NCBI GenBank assembly: GCA_016220175.1 | Contig: JACRHZ010000011.1 | Coordinates: forward strand, 1-61,463 | Length of the DNA: 61,463 nucleotides | Direction of reading: 5' to 3' | Origin: Candidatus Peregrinibacteria bacterium | Lineage (GTDB): Bacteria > Patescibacteriota > Gracilibacteria > CAIRYL01 | Shown here: positions 25,100-33,305 of the stretch, piece after piece | How the letters are laid out: each line of letters begins with the position of its first letter | Position numbering within the stretch: position 1 is the stretch's first letter | The notes under the pieces: model-generated | Told to the model about the DNA's origin: nothing | What the model saw: only the letters and a program-made list of their open reading frames with translations | The model's database searches: none | Program-made: the position numbers and the translations under genes

Positions 25100-25492
25100 A
25101 TGTCCCTCAAACAAATTATCGAGACCAAAATGGCTCCTGCCGCTATTGGTCCATATTCTCAGGGAATTGCTGCTGAGAATACGTTTTACATTTCCGGTCA
25201 GCTCGGAATTGATATGAATACCGGTGCACTCGGAACGACATTTAAAGAGCAAGCGACAAATGCGCTCTACAATATTAAAACTCTTGTAGAATCTGCGGGT
25301 TCTCGTCTCGATCGTGTGACGAAAGCAACGGTATACCTCACGGATATCAATACGTATCCGGAATTCAACACAGTTTACGAAGGCTTTTTTCAAGCGCAGC
25401 CTCCAGCGCGTGAAGTTGTTGGTGTTGCGGCCCTTCCAAAAGGCGCAATGGTAGAAATTTCTTGTACCGGATTTATTCAAGATTCCATGTAA
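25100..25492 (+). CDS. ridA: RidA-family enamine/imine deaminase
   Basis: A 130-residue protein of the RidA/YjgF family. PAAIGPYSQGI, FYISGQLGIDM and the C-terminal RxxxEVVGVAALPKGAMVEISC (R of PPAREVV) match the active-site cleft. RidA destroys reactive 2-aminoacrylate and related imines made by PLP enzymes. It lies 61 nt after thrC and before ileS, a sensible place next to threonine metabolism. The ATG at 25100 fits the family N-terminus; a longer frame overlapping thrC was rejected. Confidence 0.95.
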   Translation: MSLKQIIETKMAPAAIGPYSQGIAAENTFYISGQLGIDMNTGALGTTFKEQATNALYNIKTLVESAGSRLDRVTKATVYLTDINTYPEFNTVYEGFFQAQPPAREVVGVAALPKGAMVEISCTGFIQDSM

Positions 25493-25501
25493 TCAGCAGT
25501 A

Positions 25502-25566
25502 AGCAGTCAGCGGTAAGCTGTCAGCTCATTTTGATTCTGACCGCTGATTGCTGACGGCTGACTGCT
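25502..25566. repeat. Long imperfect palindrome between ridA and ileS
   Basis: Outer arms AGCAGTCAGC (25502-25511) and GCTGACTGCT (25557-25566) pair perfectly, and the inner part repeats the same theme (GCGGTAAGC, TGTCAG with CTGACCGCTGAT). It would form a strong hairpin in the RNA. No T-run follows, so it is not a typical terminator. It may be another mobile palindromic element. Confidence 0.55.
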
Positions 25567-25597
25567 CTCCAATTTCTTTCTTTCTCAGCACTTTTTC

Positions 25598-28500
25598 ATG
25601 CCGTATTTTAACTCTGTGGATCCCAAGCAAAATTTCCCAAAATTAGAACAAGAGATTGTTGAATATTGGGAAAAAAATGATATTTTCAGAAAAAGTATCG
25701 AATCCCGTTCTGAGAAAAATTCGTATGTATTTTACGATGGTCCGCCGTTTGCAACCGGACTTCCGCATTATGGACACATTCTCGCGGGAACGATAAAAGA
25801 TGTCATTCCGAGGTTTTTTACCATGCGCGGAAAACGTATTCCAAGGCGATTTGGATGGGATTGTCATGGAATTCCTGTGGAATACCAAATTGAAAAAGAA
25901 AATAATATTGGCGGAAAGCCGGAAATTGAAAAAATGGGAGTGGGAAAATACAATGAACTCTGCAGAGGAATTGTTTTGAGATGCACAGAAGATTGGGAAA
26001 GAACCGTGACGAGAATGGGACGATGGGTGGATTTTCGAAATGACTACAAAACAATGGACGCGAATTTTATGGAATCCGTGTGGTGGGTATTTAAGTCTCT
26101 TTGGGACAAGGGCTTGATTTATGAAGGTGAAAAAGTCGTCGCGTATTCTCCAAAACTTGGTTCTCCACTTTCCAATTTTGAAGCGGGACTGAATTACAAA
26201 GATATTGATGATCCGGCGGTCACGATAAAATTTGAACTCAAAGATGAGCCTGGAACTTACATGCTTGCTTGGACAACGACGCCGTGGACGCTCCCACTAA
26301 ACTTAAGTCTTGCGGTGAATCCGAATCTTACGTATGTGAAAGTGAAATTAGAAGTATTTAAGGGTGAGGATGAAAATAGTATTTATAAATCTTCAAGCAA
26401 TGATATTGGAGAAGATGCCATTAAGAAACGTCCTGGAGGAAATGAAAATTTTATTCTTTCAGAAACTGTTTTTAATCAAAATATAGAAGATAAAGGATGG
26501 CTCAGACTGGCAGAAGTTGTCGAAAAATTTCCTGGGAAAAAACTCGTAGGAAAGGACTATTTGCCAATTTTCCCATTTTTCAAAGGTCATAAAAATGCCT
26601 TTCGTATCGCTCCTGCTGATTTTATCTCAGATGCAGAAGGAACAGGCGTGGTTCATATGGCCGCAACAGGAATGGATGATGTTCCTATTTTAGAAGAAGC
26701 TGGAATTGCACTTGTATATCCATTTGATGAAAATTGTTATTTCGATTTTTCAAAGGTGGAAACACATCCCGATGCGAAAAAAGAAATTGCTGAACTCACC
26801 GGAAAATATTTTCGATATGATCCAGAAGTTGCTGGCTCAGAAAAAGAAAATGCGAACGATTGGGTTCTTCAAAAACTCAAAGAATCCGGAGCTCTCGTGA
26901 AACGCGAACAAATTCGTCACAGCTATCCGCACTGCTGGAGAACAGATTCTGCACTTATGTATCGCGGAATAAATACTTGGTTCGTTCATGTAGAAAAAAT
27001 CAAAGACCGCATGGTCGAACTGAATCGACAAATTCATTGGGTTCCTGAAGCCGTTGGACAGAAACGATTTTCGAATTGGCTTGAGAATGCGAAAGATTGG
27101 GCGATTTCACGAAATCGATATTGGGGAACTTCCATTCCTGTGTGGAAATGCACTTCTTGCGGACACACAGAATGCATTGGAAGCGCTAAAGAACTTCAAG
27201 ACAAGGGTTTCAAAAATACGAAAGTTTTTGTCATGAGGCATGGAGAAGCGGAACAGAACGTGAAGGGATTTATTGATTCCGACAGATCGCATGAAATCCA
27301 TCTTACGGAAAAAGGAAAAGCAGAAGTTCGGAAAAATGCGGAAAAAATGAAAAATGAAAATATCACTGCTATTTTTTCGTCTCCATTTTTACGAACAAAG
27401 GAAACTGCTGAAGTTGTTGCGGAAAATATTGGATATCCAAAAAATAAAATTATTGTGGATGAACGGTTAAGAGAAATTAATTTGGGCAAAATGAGCGGAA
27501 AAAATCATAAAGATTTTAAAGCGCTTTTTCATTCGCCTCATGAAAGATTTTTTGGAAATCCCCATAAAGGCGAAGCCGAGAAGGAAGTATTTGAACGTGT
27601 CTCGGATTTTCTCAAAGAAATTAGTAGAAAATATTCGGGGAAAAATATTCTTATTGTCACTCATGGAGATCCCGCGAGAAATATCAGAAAATTTTTCACG
27701 AATGAAACTCCTGATGCTCTTTTTGATACTGAAGCGAAACTTCCACCACTTGGAAACTTTGCAGCATATTCATTTGAAAATCGCCCGACGAATCTTCAGG
27801 GAGAAATTGATCTTCATCGTCCATATATTGATGCCGTTGAACTTTCTTGCGAGAAATGCACATCGGTGATGAAACGAATTCCAGAAGTGCTCGATTGCTG
27901 GTTTGAAAGCGGTTCCATGCCGTATGGACAGGCGCATTATCCATTTGAAAATAAAGAACTTTTTGATCGCACCTATCCGGCGGATTTTATCGCAGAAGGG
28001 CTCGATCAAACTCGCGGATGGTTTTATACACTTCATGTTCTTGCAACGGCGCTTTTTGACAAGCCCGCATTCAAAAATATTATCGTGAATGGAATTGTTC
28101 TCGCGGAAGATGGACAAAAAATGTCGAAATCAAAAAAGAATTATCCAGATCCGCACGAAGTGTTTGAGAAATATGGCGTTGATGCCGTGCGATTTACTCT
28201 TATGAATTCGCCCGTTGTTCGCGCTGATGATCTTAAATTTTCTGAAAAAGCAGTTCTCGAAAATTTGAAAAGTATTTTCCTTCCGCTCTGGAACTCGTAT
28301 TCGTTTTTCGTGACGTATGCAAATATTGATGGATGGAAGCCTGAGAAGAAATCAGGTGGCGTACGTAGAGACAAGGCAATGCCTTGTCTCTACAAATTAG
28401 ATAGGTGGATCCTAACAGAACTCAGAGAGCTAATTCGAAACGTCACAGAACAAATGGAAAAATATGAAATTTCCTACGCTACACGAGCTGTTTCCGAATT

Positions 28501-29467
28501 CTTGGAAAAACTTACCAATGGTTACATCAGGCGCTCTCGAAGAAGATTTTGGAAATCCGGAATGGAAAAAGATAAAGAAGAAGCATTTCAAACGCTGTAC
28601 ATTGTGCTCACAAAGTTTTGCCAAGCGCTCGCGCCATTTTCTCCATTCATGACAGAGCATATTTATCAAAATCTGACGAAAGAAGAGAGTGTGCATCTTT
28701 CGGATTTTCCAGATTTTGAAAATCTTCCGGATGATCCGGAACTGAGGCAAGAATTTGACACAGTGGAAACCATTATTTCTCTCGGACTTTCTCTTCGCGC
28801 GGAGAAAAAAATCAAAGTTCGCCAACCGCTAGAGCTCGTGGAAGTTTCTCTGCCGCATGGAATTCCTCATAAAATTCTCAAACTCAATGAGGATGTGCTT
28901 CTCAGCGAACTCAACGTGAAAGAAATTAAAATGATTAAAAATGTTGAAGAAATTGCGAAGAAAATTGTAAAACCGAACGCGGCGATTCTCGGAAAAAAGC
29001 TTGGGAAAGATATGCAACACGTGATTCAAGAAGCGAAATCAGGGAATTTCAAAGAACTTCCCGATGGTGGAATTGAAGTAAATGGACATATTCTGACCGA
29101 TGGCGAATATGTGATGGAATATGTTTCGAATGAAGGACTCGATGTCACGTCTTCACACGGAATTGTGGTCGCGCTCGATACGAAAATAACGGAAGAACTG
29201 AAAAATGAAGGACTCGTCCGCGAACTCATTCGGCAAATTCAGGAACTCAGGAAAGAAGCGGGATTTGATGTGGCGGATAGAATTGAAGTGGGAATTTCGG
29301 CAAGTGCTGAACTTTTGAAAGTATTTGAGAAGTTTGAGAAAGAGATTGCGGTGGAAGTATTGGCGGAGAAGATGAGTTTTGGAAATGCAAAGATGGAAAA
29401 GGTGGATTTAGAGCATGAAATCGAGGTGGATGAGGAGAAAGTTAAAATTGTGTTGACAAAGACTTAG
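25598..29467 (+). CDS. ileS: Isoleucyl-tRNA synthetase with inserted histidine-phosphatase domain
   Basis: 1289 residues; IleRS is usually 930-1070. HYGH (57-60) is the HIGH motif and KMSKS is 841-845. Editing-domain residues and the two CxxC knuckles (CTSCGH, CEKCTS) are present. Between the first knuckle and DLHRPYIDAVEL lies an extra domain of about 190 residues (about 542-730). It has RHGE (547-550), SSPFLRTKETAE, an LREINLGKMSG block and VTHGD, the full catalytic set of the phosphoglycerate-mutase-like phosphatases. A 29-bp palindrome at 28365 adds RRDKAMPCLY (923-932) just before the anticodon-binding domain. It charges tRNA-Ile; the phosphatase role is unknown. Confidence 0.95.
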   Translation: MPYFNSVDPKQNFPKLEQEIVEYWEKNDIFRKSIESRSEKNSYVFYDGPPFATGLPHYGHILAGTIKDVIPRFFTMRGKRIPRRFGWDCHGIPVEYQIEKENNIGGKPEIEKMGVGKYNELCRGIVLRCTEDWERTVTRMGRWVDFRNDYKTMDANFMESVWWVFKSLWDKGLIYEGEKVVAYSPKLGSPLSNFEAGLNYKDIDDPAVTIKFELKDEPGTYMLAWTTTPWTLPLNLSLAVNPNLTYVKVKLEVFKGEDENSIYKSSSNDIGEDAIKKRPGGNENFILSETVFNQNIEDKGWLRLAEVVEKFPGKKLVGKDYLPIFPFFKGHKNAFRIAPADFISDAEGTGVVHMAATGMDDVPILEEAGIALVYPFDENCYFDFSKVETHPDAKKEIAELTGKYFRYDPEVAGSEKENANDWVLQKLKESGALVKREQIRHSYPHCWRTDSALMYRGINTWFVHVEKIKDRMVELNRQIHWVPEAVGQKRFSNWLENAKDWAISRNRYWGTSIPVWKCTSCGHTECIGSAKELQDKGFKNTKVFVMRHGEAEQNVKGFIDSDRSHEIHLTEKGKAEVRKNAEKMKNENITAIFSSPFLRTKETAEVVAENIGYPKNKIIVDERLREINLGKMSGKNHKDFKALFHSPHERFFGNPHKGEAEKEVFERVSDFLKEISRKYSGKNILIVTHGDPARNIRKFFTNETPDALFDTEAKLPPLGNFAAYSFENRPTNLQGEIDLHRPYIDAVELSCEKCTSVMKRIPEVLDCWFESGSMPYGQAHYPFENKELFDRTYPADFIAEGLDQTRGWFYTLHVLATALFDKPAFKNIIVNGIVLAEDGQKMSKSKKNYPDPHEVFEKYGVDAVRFTLMNSPVVRADDLKFSEKAVLENLKSIFLPLWNSYSFFVTYANIDGWKPEKKSGGVRRDKAMPCLYKLDRWILTELRELIRNVTEQMEKYEISYATRAVSEFLEKLTNGYIRRSRRRFWKSGMEKDKEEAFQTLYIVLTKFCQALAPFSPFMTEHIYQNLTKEESVHLSDFPDFENLPDDPELRQEFDTVETIISLGLSLRAEKKIKVRQPLELVEVSLPHGIPHKILKLNEDVLLSELNVKEIKMIKNVEEIAKKIVKPNAAILGKKLGKDMQHVIQEAKSGNFKELPDGGIEVNGHILTDGEYVMEYVSNEGLDVTSSHGIVVALDTKITEELKNEGLVRELIRQIQELRKEAGFDVADRIEVGISASAELLKVFEKFEKEIAVEVLAEKMSFGNAKMEKVDLEHEIEVDEEKVKIVLTKT
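28365..28393. repeat. Palindromic mini-element A, copy 1, in frame in ileS
   Basis: A 29-bp perfect palindrome: arm GTAGAGACAAGGCA, one central A, then the reverse complement. It is identical to copy 2 in priA, including the following AAATT, and copy 3 lies at 57569. It is read in frame and encodes RDKAMPCLY in a loop of IleRS. Confidence 0.9.
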
Positions 29468-29507
29468 GATGGTGATATAAATTCATCTTAATTTTTTATC
29501 TTTTATT

Positions 29508-30410
29508 ATGACTTCAGAAAATCCGCATACCACTACACACAGCCAATCCTATCCTCTTCAAGTTCAAGAAGTAGGAGGAGTATCTTCATCAGCTCCTCCT
29601 TCAGCACAAAAAACAGTGAAATTAGAAGATTCTCAAACTCCTACAGGTCCGCTTCAATCCCTTCGAGTTAAGTATCGTGGGTTTATAAATAGAATAGAAG
29701 AAGCAATCAAAGGGTATGTGGGCATAAAGAATCCGCCAGGTTCTGAGACACCAGATGAATTTCGAAGAGCTATGATAGTAACGGTTTTGTACAGTGCTAT
29801 TCTGGCTATCTCCCTAGGCACAAGCATGGAGGCCTTACTTCTATTGTCTGAAGACGAAGATGCAGAAACAAGAGAGAAAGAAAGAGCAATATTAAGAGCT
29901 CGCGAACAGAAGAAAGAAAGGGAAATAGTTTTAGAAAACATTGAAAATAACTGCAATAGACTTCTTACTGCAATTTTAGAACTCAGGCAAGAAGTAGGCG
30001 AAAAAGAATGGACTAAGAAAGATATAGTTGTTGCTCCTGCTTTTCTTGGGCCTGCACGTACTCTTGCTCAGGTTGCGCAAAGATTCGGAGAGAGACAAGC
30101 TGAATATGCGGGAATAGTAGGAGGCAATCAGATTGACTTTGGAAACTGGACTTCGATGGATCCAACGTATCAAGAGATTTCTAAACCTGTATCGTTGTAT
30201 ACTTCTGTAGAACTAGGAGGCCGCCCCGAAGAGATACCCCTTAAAATTAGATTATTGCCTCATTACGAGGCTCCTCTAAGAGAACCCTCCTTTGCTCAAA
30301 AATACCCTAATGCTACGGGTGTTATAGAAGGAACAGTTGCGATTGGTTTAGTTGGTCTGGGGACGTATCTAGAGCGTTTAAACAATTCTGAAACATCTTC
30401 TTCGGAGTAA
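29508..30410 (+). CDS. Hypothetical membrane-associated protein
   Basis: A 300-residue protein with no recognised family. A Ser/Thr/Gln-rich N-terminus (about 1-45) is followed by an amphipathic region, a hydrophobic segment (MIVTVLYSAILAISLGTSME near 91-110), a strongly charged coiled-coil-like helix (EDAETREKERAILRAREQKK onward), a soluble middle, and a closing hydrophobic stretch (VIEGTVAIGLVGLGTYL). It may be membrane-attached at both ends. It is followed by GC-rich palindromes rather than a clear T-tailed terminator. Confidence 0.6.
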   Translation: MTSENPHTTTHSQSYPLQVQEVGGVSSSAPPSAQKTVKLEDSQTPTGPLQSLRVKYRGFINRIEEAIKGYVGIKNPPGSETPDEFRRAMIVTVLYSAILAISLGTSMEALLLLSEDEDAETREKERAILRAREQKKEREIVLENIENNCNRLLTAILELRQEVGEKEWTKKDIVVAPAFLGPARTLAQVAQRFGERQAEYAGIVGGNQIDFGNWTSMDPTYQEISKPVSLYTSVELGGRPEEIPLKIRLLPHYEAPLREPSFAQKYPNATGVIEGTVAIGLVGLGTYLERLNNSETSSSE

Positions 30411-30486
30411 CTTTCGCGGTAGCACCTTTCGCGGGAGCCGGTGTTGGCAGGCTTTGGAGCTGGCCACCCGCTCCTTTTCTCTCAGC

Positions 30487-30511
30487 GGGAGCCGCCTTGT
30501 AGGCGGGTCCC
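30487..30511. repeat. GC-rich palindrome after the hypothetical gene
   Basis: GGGAGCCGCC and GGCGGGTCCC around a TTGTA loop, pairing except for one central mismatch. The surrounding stretch from 30411 is also GC-rich and hairpin-prone (GCGGGAGCCGG, GGCCACCCGC), unlike the AT-rich background. It could act as a terminator but lacks a T-run; more likely another palindromic element. Confidence 0.5.
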
Positions 30512-30525
30512 AAATGTTTGCTTAC

Positions 30526-30543
30526 TCACGCCAGGAGGCGTGA
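30526..30543. repeat. Short perfect palindrome upstream of the phd/relE pair
   Basis: TCACGCC-AGGA-GGCGTGA, a 7-bp perfect stem with a 4-nt loop, 26 nt before the -35 box of the next operon. It is part of a run of at least two hairpins in this spacer. Confidence 0.5.
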
Positions 30544-30569
30544 CCCACACAAAAAGTATTAAAATCTGC

Positions 30570-30598
30570 TTGCATAAAATATTCAAAATAGCTATTAT
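30570..30598 (+). promoter_or_regulatory. Promoter and operator of the Phd/RelE pair
   Basis: -35 TTGCAT (30570-30575), a 17-nt spacer and -10 TATTAT (30593-30598). An imperfect inverted repeat, ATAGCTAT with ATAGCCTAT, straddles the -10 (about 30589-30614) and is a likely site for antitoxin autorepression. The start would be near 30605, 20 nt before the ATG. Confidence 0.6.
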
Positions 30599-30625
30599 AT
30601 ACATATAGCCTATTTTATCCACAAC

Positions 30626-30883
30626 ATGAAAACTATTATTTCCGCAAAAGATGCGAAAAATAAATTTGGAGAACTCCTAGACACTGCACTTGGACAACCC
30701 GTAACAATTTCAAAACACGGTCGTGCCGTCGTTGTTCTTATCTCTCAAGCTGAATATGAGCGGCTTAAGATGTTTGAAGATGAATACTGGTTAGAACACG
30801 CTTTAAAAGTAAAGAAAACAGAGTATTTGGGAACAGAGGCGAGTGAGAAATTCCTTTCTGAGCTCATGAATGCTAAAAATTAA
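30626..30883 (+). CDS. Phd/YefM-family antitoxin
   Basis: An 85-residue protein. ISAKDAKNKFGELLDTALGQ and PVTISKHGRAVVVLISQAEYERL are the Phd/YefM fold, which binds DNA as a dimer. The C-terminal helix would cap the toxin. It overlaps the next gene by 14 nt, as is common in such pairs, and carries a promoter with an inverted repeat upstream. Confidence 0.93.
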   Translation: MKTIISAKDAKNKFGELLDTALGQPVTISKHGRAVVVLISQAEYERLKMFEDEYWLEHALKVKKTEYLGTEASEKFLSELMNAKN

Positions 30884-31148
30884 TATATCAAAACGCGTGC
30901 AAGAATTCCTGATGAAATTGCCTTCAAAACATGGCAAACAAATTGCTGTAAGAATGCATGCGCTTTGTAGAGATGGACATCTTCCAGACACTCAAAAACT
31001 TCGAACATCACATAAACCTTCATATTATCGAACAGATATTGGCGAGTATCGGATTGTTCACTATATTGAAAATAATGTACTTCATATCCCTCTTGTCGGG
31101 AAAAGAAATGACGATGACGTCTATCGAAAACTTTTCAGAAAATTATAG
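30870..31148 (+). CDS. RelE/ParE-superfamily toxin
   Basis: A 92-residue protein. KINISKRVQEFLMKLPSKHG, YYRTDIGEYRIVHYIENN and LVGKRNDDDVYRKL are typical of RelE-like mRNA interferases (R in YRTDIGEYRI and the final basic block). It completes the fourth toxin-antitoxin pair of the window. RelE rather than ParE is favoured by the GEYRIVH motif, but this is not certain. Confidence 0.88.
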   Translation: MLKINISKRVQEFLMKLPSKHGKQIAVRMHALCRDGHLPDTQKLRTSHKPSYYRTDIGEYRIVHYIENNVLHIPLVGKRNDDDVYRKLFRKL

Positions 31149-31231
31149 AACAAACTTTGCCTCAATCACACCGGGAGGTCTCCGGTCATTTCTGTCAAAC
31201 GACTCCACTGAGTTCTGGATGGTGGGATGCA

Positions 31232-31315
31232 ACTGCCAAGAATTGAACTTTTGTCCACAGGGTCACTTGTTGAACCATTTGGTAGTTGGTTCAAGATCAC
31301 GAAGGCCTTGGCAGA
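31232..31315 (-). other. Structured, possibly tRNA-derived region
   Basis: Nested perfect inverted repeats: CTGCCAAG (31232) with CTTGGCAG (31308), enclosing TTGAACCA and TGGTTCAA around a 9-nt loop. Read on the minus strand it includes GTTCAATTC, a T-loop-like sequence, and TGCATCCCACCA just beyond. A normal cloverleaf cannot be drawn. It may be a degenerate tRNA or another structured RNA. No protein gene explains this 250-nt spacer. Confidence 0.35.
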
Positions 31316-31398
31316 CGAAAATTTTCTATGCTTCTATTATTATCTTAGTGATAACTCCTCCAACTGGAAAGGAATAGTGCATGAAGTTTTACCTGAAA

Positions 31399-32064
31399 TC
31401 ATTTTGGAGAGACATATATCCCGTCATACAAAAGAGTTGATTGATCTTTTTCATTAGGAGGACTGCGATCAGGAGGCATTTCATCGGAAAAATATTTCAC
31501 AACAGCACTTACTTTGTGTAATTGCGATGAATAAGCTTGGTACAGAGGGCAGGTATCACGTTCCTTGCCGAAAACCATTGCCCTCGCCAAGTGCTTAGGT
31601 TGCTTTGAAAAAAACGCATCTTTATCAGCTACAAAAGCACTCTGATCTGCCACTTGAAGCCTAAATTGGTCAACAAGTTTTGCTACCTGTTGCGCATCGC
31701 CTCCATCAAAAAATTTTCTATCCCACACAGTATATCTCGCACCAATAAGAACAGTTGCATAATGATTAACTTGTTCGAGTGCTCTAAGAAATTTTTCATA
31801 CTGCTCTAATCCCAAATAATCACTATTTATAAAAGGAAGTTGAGTAACGCCGACTCTCGATACAGAAGACACTCTTCTAAAAAAAGCTTCATATTTATCA
31901 ATTTCGCGCTCCCAAGACCCCAGCCAACCCTTTACCCATTGGGGGTGAACCCAAAAATACATATATCGAATTTGCCCTACTGCCAATGACAAATTCGATT
32001 CTAGTTTATTAGCATGAGGTTCTAGATGAGTGCTTGCCCCTTCATTATCACCAATACTTTCCAT
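31399..32064 (-). CDS. Hypothetical protein
   Basis: A 221-residue soluble-looking protein (MESIGDNEGASTHLEPHANK at the start). It is rich in Trp, Tyr, Phe and Gln (YMYFWVHPQWVKGWLGSWER) and largely helical by pattern. No family, signal peptide or motif is recognised. It sits downstream of the tRNA(CAU) on the same strand, about 55 nt away. Confidence 0.6.
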   Translation of the reverse strand: MESIGDNEGASTHLEPHANKLESNLSLAVGQIRYMYFWVHPQWVKGWLGSWEREIDKYEAFFRRVSSVSRVGVTQLPFINSDYLGLEQYEKFLRALEQVNHYATVLIGARYTVWDRKFFDGGDAQQVAKLVDQFRLQVADQSAFVADKDAFFSKQPKHLARAMVFGKERDTCPLYQAYSSQLHKVSAVVKYFSDEMPPDRSPPNEKDQSTLLYDGIYVSPK

Positions 32065-32119
32065 AAATGATTTCTTAAGTGGAAAATATTATAATAATAT
32101 TTAGTCAATATGTCAATTT

Positions 32120-32195
32120 TGGTGGACCCGACTGGACTTGAACCAGTGACCAACCGGTTATGAGCCGACTGCTCTAACCACTGAGCTACGGGTCC
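32120..32195 (-). tRNA. tRNA with CAT anticodon (Ile2 or elongator Met)
   Basis: A complete cloverleaf on the minus strand: acceptor GGACCCG/CGGGTCC, anticodon stem GTCGG/CCGGT with loop CTCATAA, T-arm ACTGG-TTCAAGT-CCAGT, discriminator A and encoded CCA. It is not an initiator (G1-C72 pairs). The sequence resembles tRNA-Ile2 (lysidine-modified) more than elongator Met, but anticodon alone cannot decide. A broken copy lies upstream. Confidence 0.93.
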
Positions 32196-32232
32196 TAAAA
32201 AAGTATAATGTGTTGTTAAGAATCTCATCACC

Positions 32233-32302
32233 GTGACCAATCCGCCTCAGGTGGACTGCTCTAACCAAATTATCCGCTTTAGCGGATCTGAGCTACGGGT
32301 CC
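32233..32302 (-). pseudogene. Broken tRNA(CAT) copy interrupted by palindromic elements
   Basis: Read on the minus strand it matches the 5' half of the neighbouring tRNA exactly for GGACCCGTAGCTCAG. Then comes a 20-nt insert holding ATCCGC-TAAA-GCGGAT, and then the tRNA resumes with TGGTTAGAGCAGTC. The anticodon arm is replaced by a second palindrome-like block (32241-32255, TCCGCCT/AGGTGGA on the plus strand). TTGGTCAC of the variable region remains and the T-arm is lost. It cannot be a working tRNA. Confidence 0.8.
32272..32287. repeat. Palindromic mini-element, ATCCGC type, inside the broken tRNA
   Basis: ATCCGC-TTTA-GCGGAT, the same arms as the hairpin at 9173. It sits at the D-loop of the tRNA copy, splitting CAG from TGG cleanly, which makes insertion the simplest reading. 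Confidence 0.7.
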
Positions 32303-32380
32303 ATATGATCGGCGATAGTATAAATTGTTCAGAGAAGTTATGGAAGTTTTATTTTTTGAATTTGAGACAAGCTCGAATCA

Positions 32381-33187
32381 TCACGCCCTCTCTTTTCGTC
32401 CACCCTTCAAGTACAAAACTAAAAATGTGAGATAGACAACATATGAAGCTGATGCAAGAAATGATGGAGCTGAATTATATCCAAAAATTGCCTTCAGGAA
32501 TGCGCCAATCCCCTTTTCTTCACTCAAAATTCCACTGAGATCGTACAAGGGACTCAGAAACGTCGGCAGAACTCCTGCTTCTTGAAATTCAGAGACGCTG
32601 TGAGAAAGAAGACCAGCGGCAATGAACAGCAGAAAATATCCAGTAATCTGGAAGAATTTTTTCGGAGACACATTTTTCGTTCCCACAAAAAGGAGGACCG
32701 CACACAAAACTGCAGCAAAAAGACCTAAAAGTCCACCCATAAGAGAAATTGTTGCTCCTCCCTGAAAACTGAGGGCTTTTAGGAAAATAACAATTTCAAT
32801 TCCTTCACGAACTACCGCAGTAAAAGCCAAAATTCCAATGGTCCACACCACTTTGTGTTCAAAAATAGACTTCACTTTTTTCTCCAAATTTGCCCGAATA
32901 TTTCGACCATATCGGTGCATCCAGAGAACCATGTGCGTAATCATTCCAAATGCAATGAGCAAAAGAACTCCCTCGTAAATCTGTTCAAAAGTTCCTTCAA
33001 ATCCTCCGAGAAATCTTTCAAAAATCCACGCGAAAAAGAAGCTCATGAGAATTCCGAGAACAGTTCCGCTCCAAATAAAAATATTCTGTTTCTGCTCATG
33101 AAGGGCTCGAAGCACAGAGAGAAGAATTCCAATAATCACCGCCGCTTCAAGACCTTCACGAAAAGTAATGAGGAATGATGCGGACAT
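32381..33187 (-). CDS. FTR1-family iron permease
   Basis: A 268-residue membrane protein with about seven helices. Two REGLE-type iron-binding motifs are present: REGLE at 10-14 and REGIE at 127-131, both within helices as in FTR1/EfeU. The family imports ferric iron after oxidation. No partner (EfeO, EfeB or a multicopper oxidase) is nearby. It starts MSASFLITFREG, the normal N-terminus for the family. Confidence 0.93.
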   Translation of the reverse strand: MSASFLITFREGLEAAVIIGILLSVLRALHEQKQNIFIWSGTVLGILMSFFFAWIFERFLGGFEGTFEQIYEGVLLLIAFGMITHMVLWMHRYGRNIRANLEKKVKSIFEHKVVWTIGILAFTAVVREGIEIVIFLKALSFQGGATISLMGGLLGLFAAVLCAVLLFVGTKNVSPKKFFQITGYFLLFIAAGLLSHSVSEFQEAGVLPTFLSPLYDLSGILSEEKGIGAFLKAIFGYNSAPSFLASASYVVYLTFLVLYLKGGRKERA

Positions 33188-33305
33188 GTGAAGGAGAAAA
33201 TTACAAAATAAAAAATTAAGCCCGTCTACTATAGAGGAAGATACACTTTATTCAAAAGGATTTTGGAATTAGAAGAATTATGTGCAACTCAAATTACTCG
33301 CAAAA

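Noticed and set aside
31227-31457. Frame starting MQLPRIELLSTGSL
   Set aside because: It is typical of false frames read across tRNA-like sequence and covers the nested inverted repeats; no family match.
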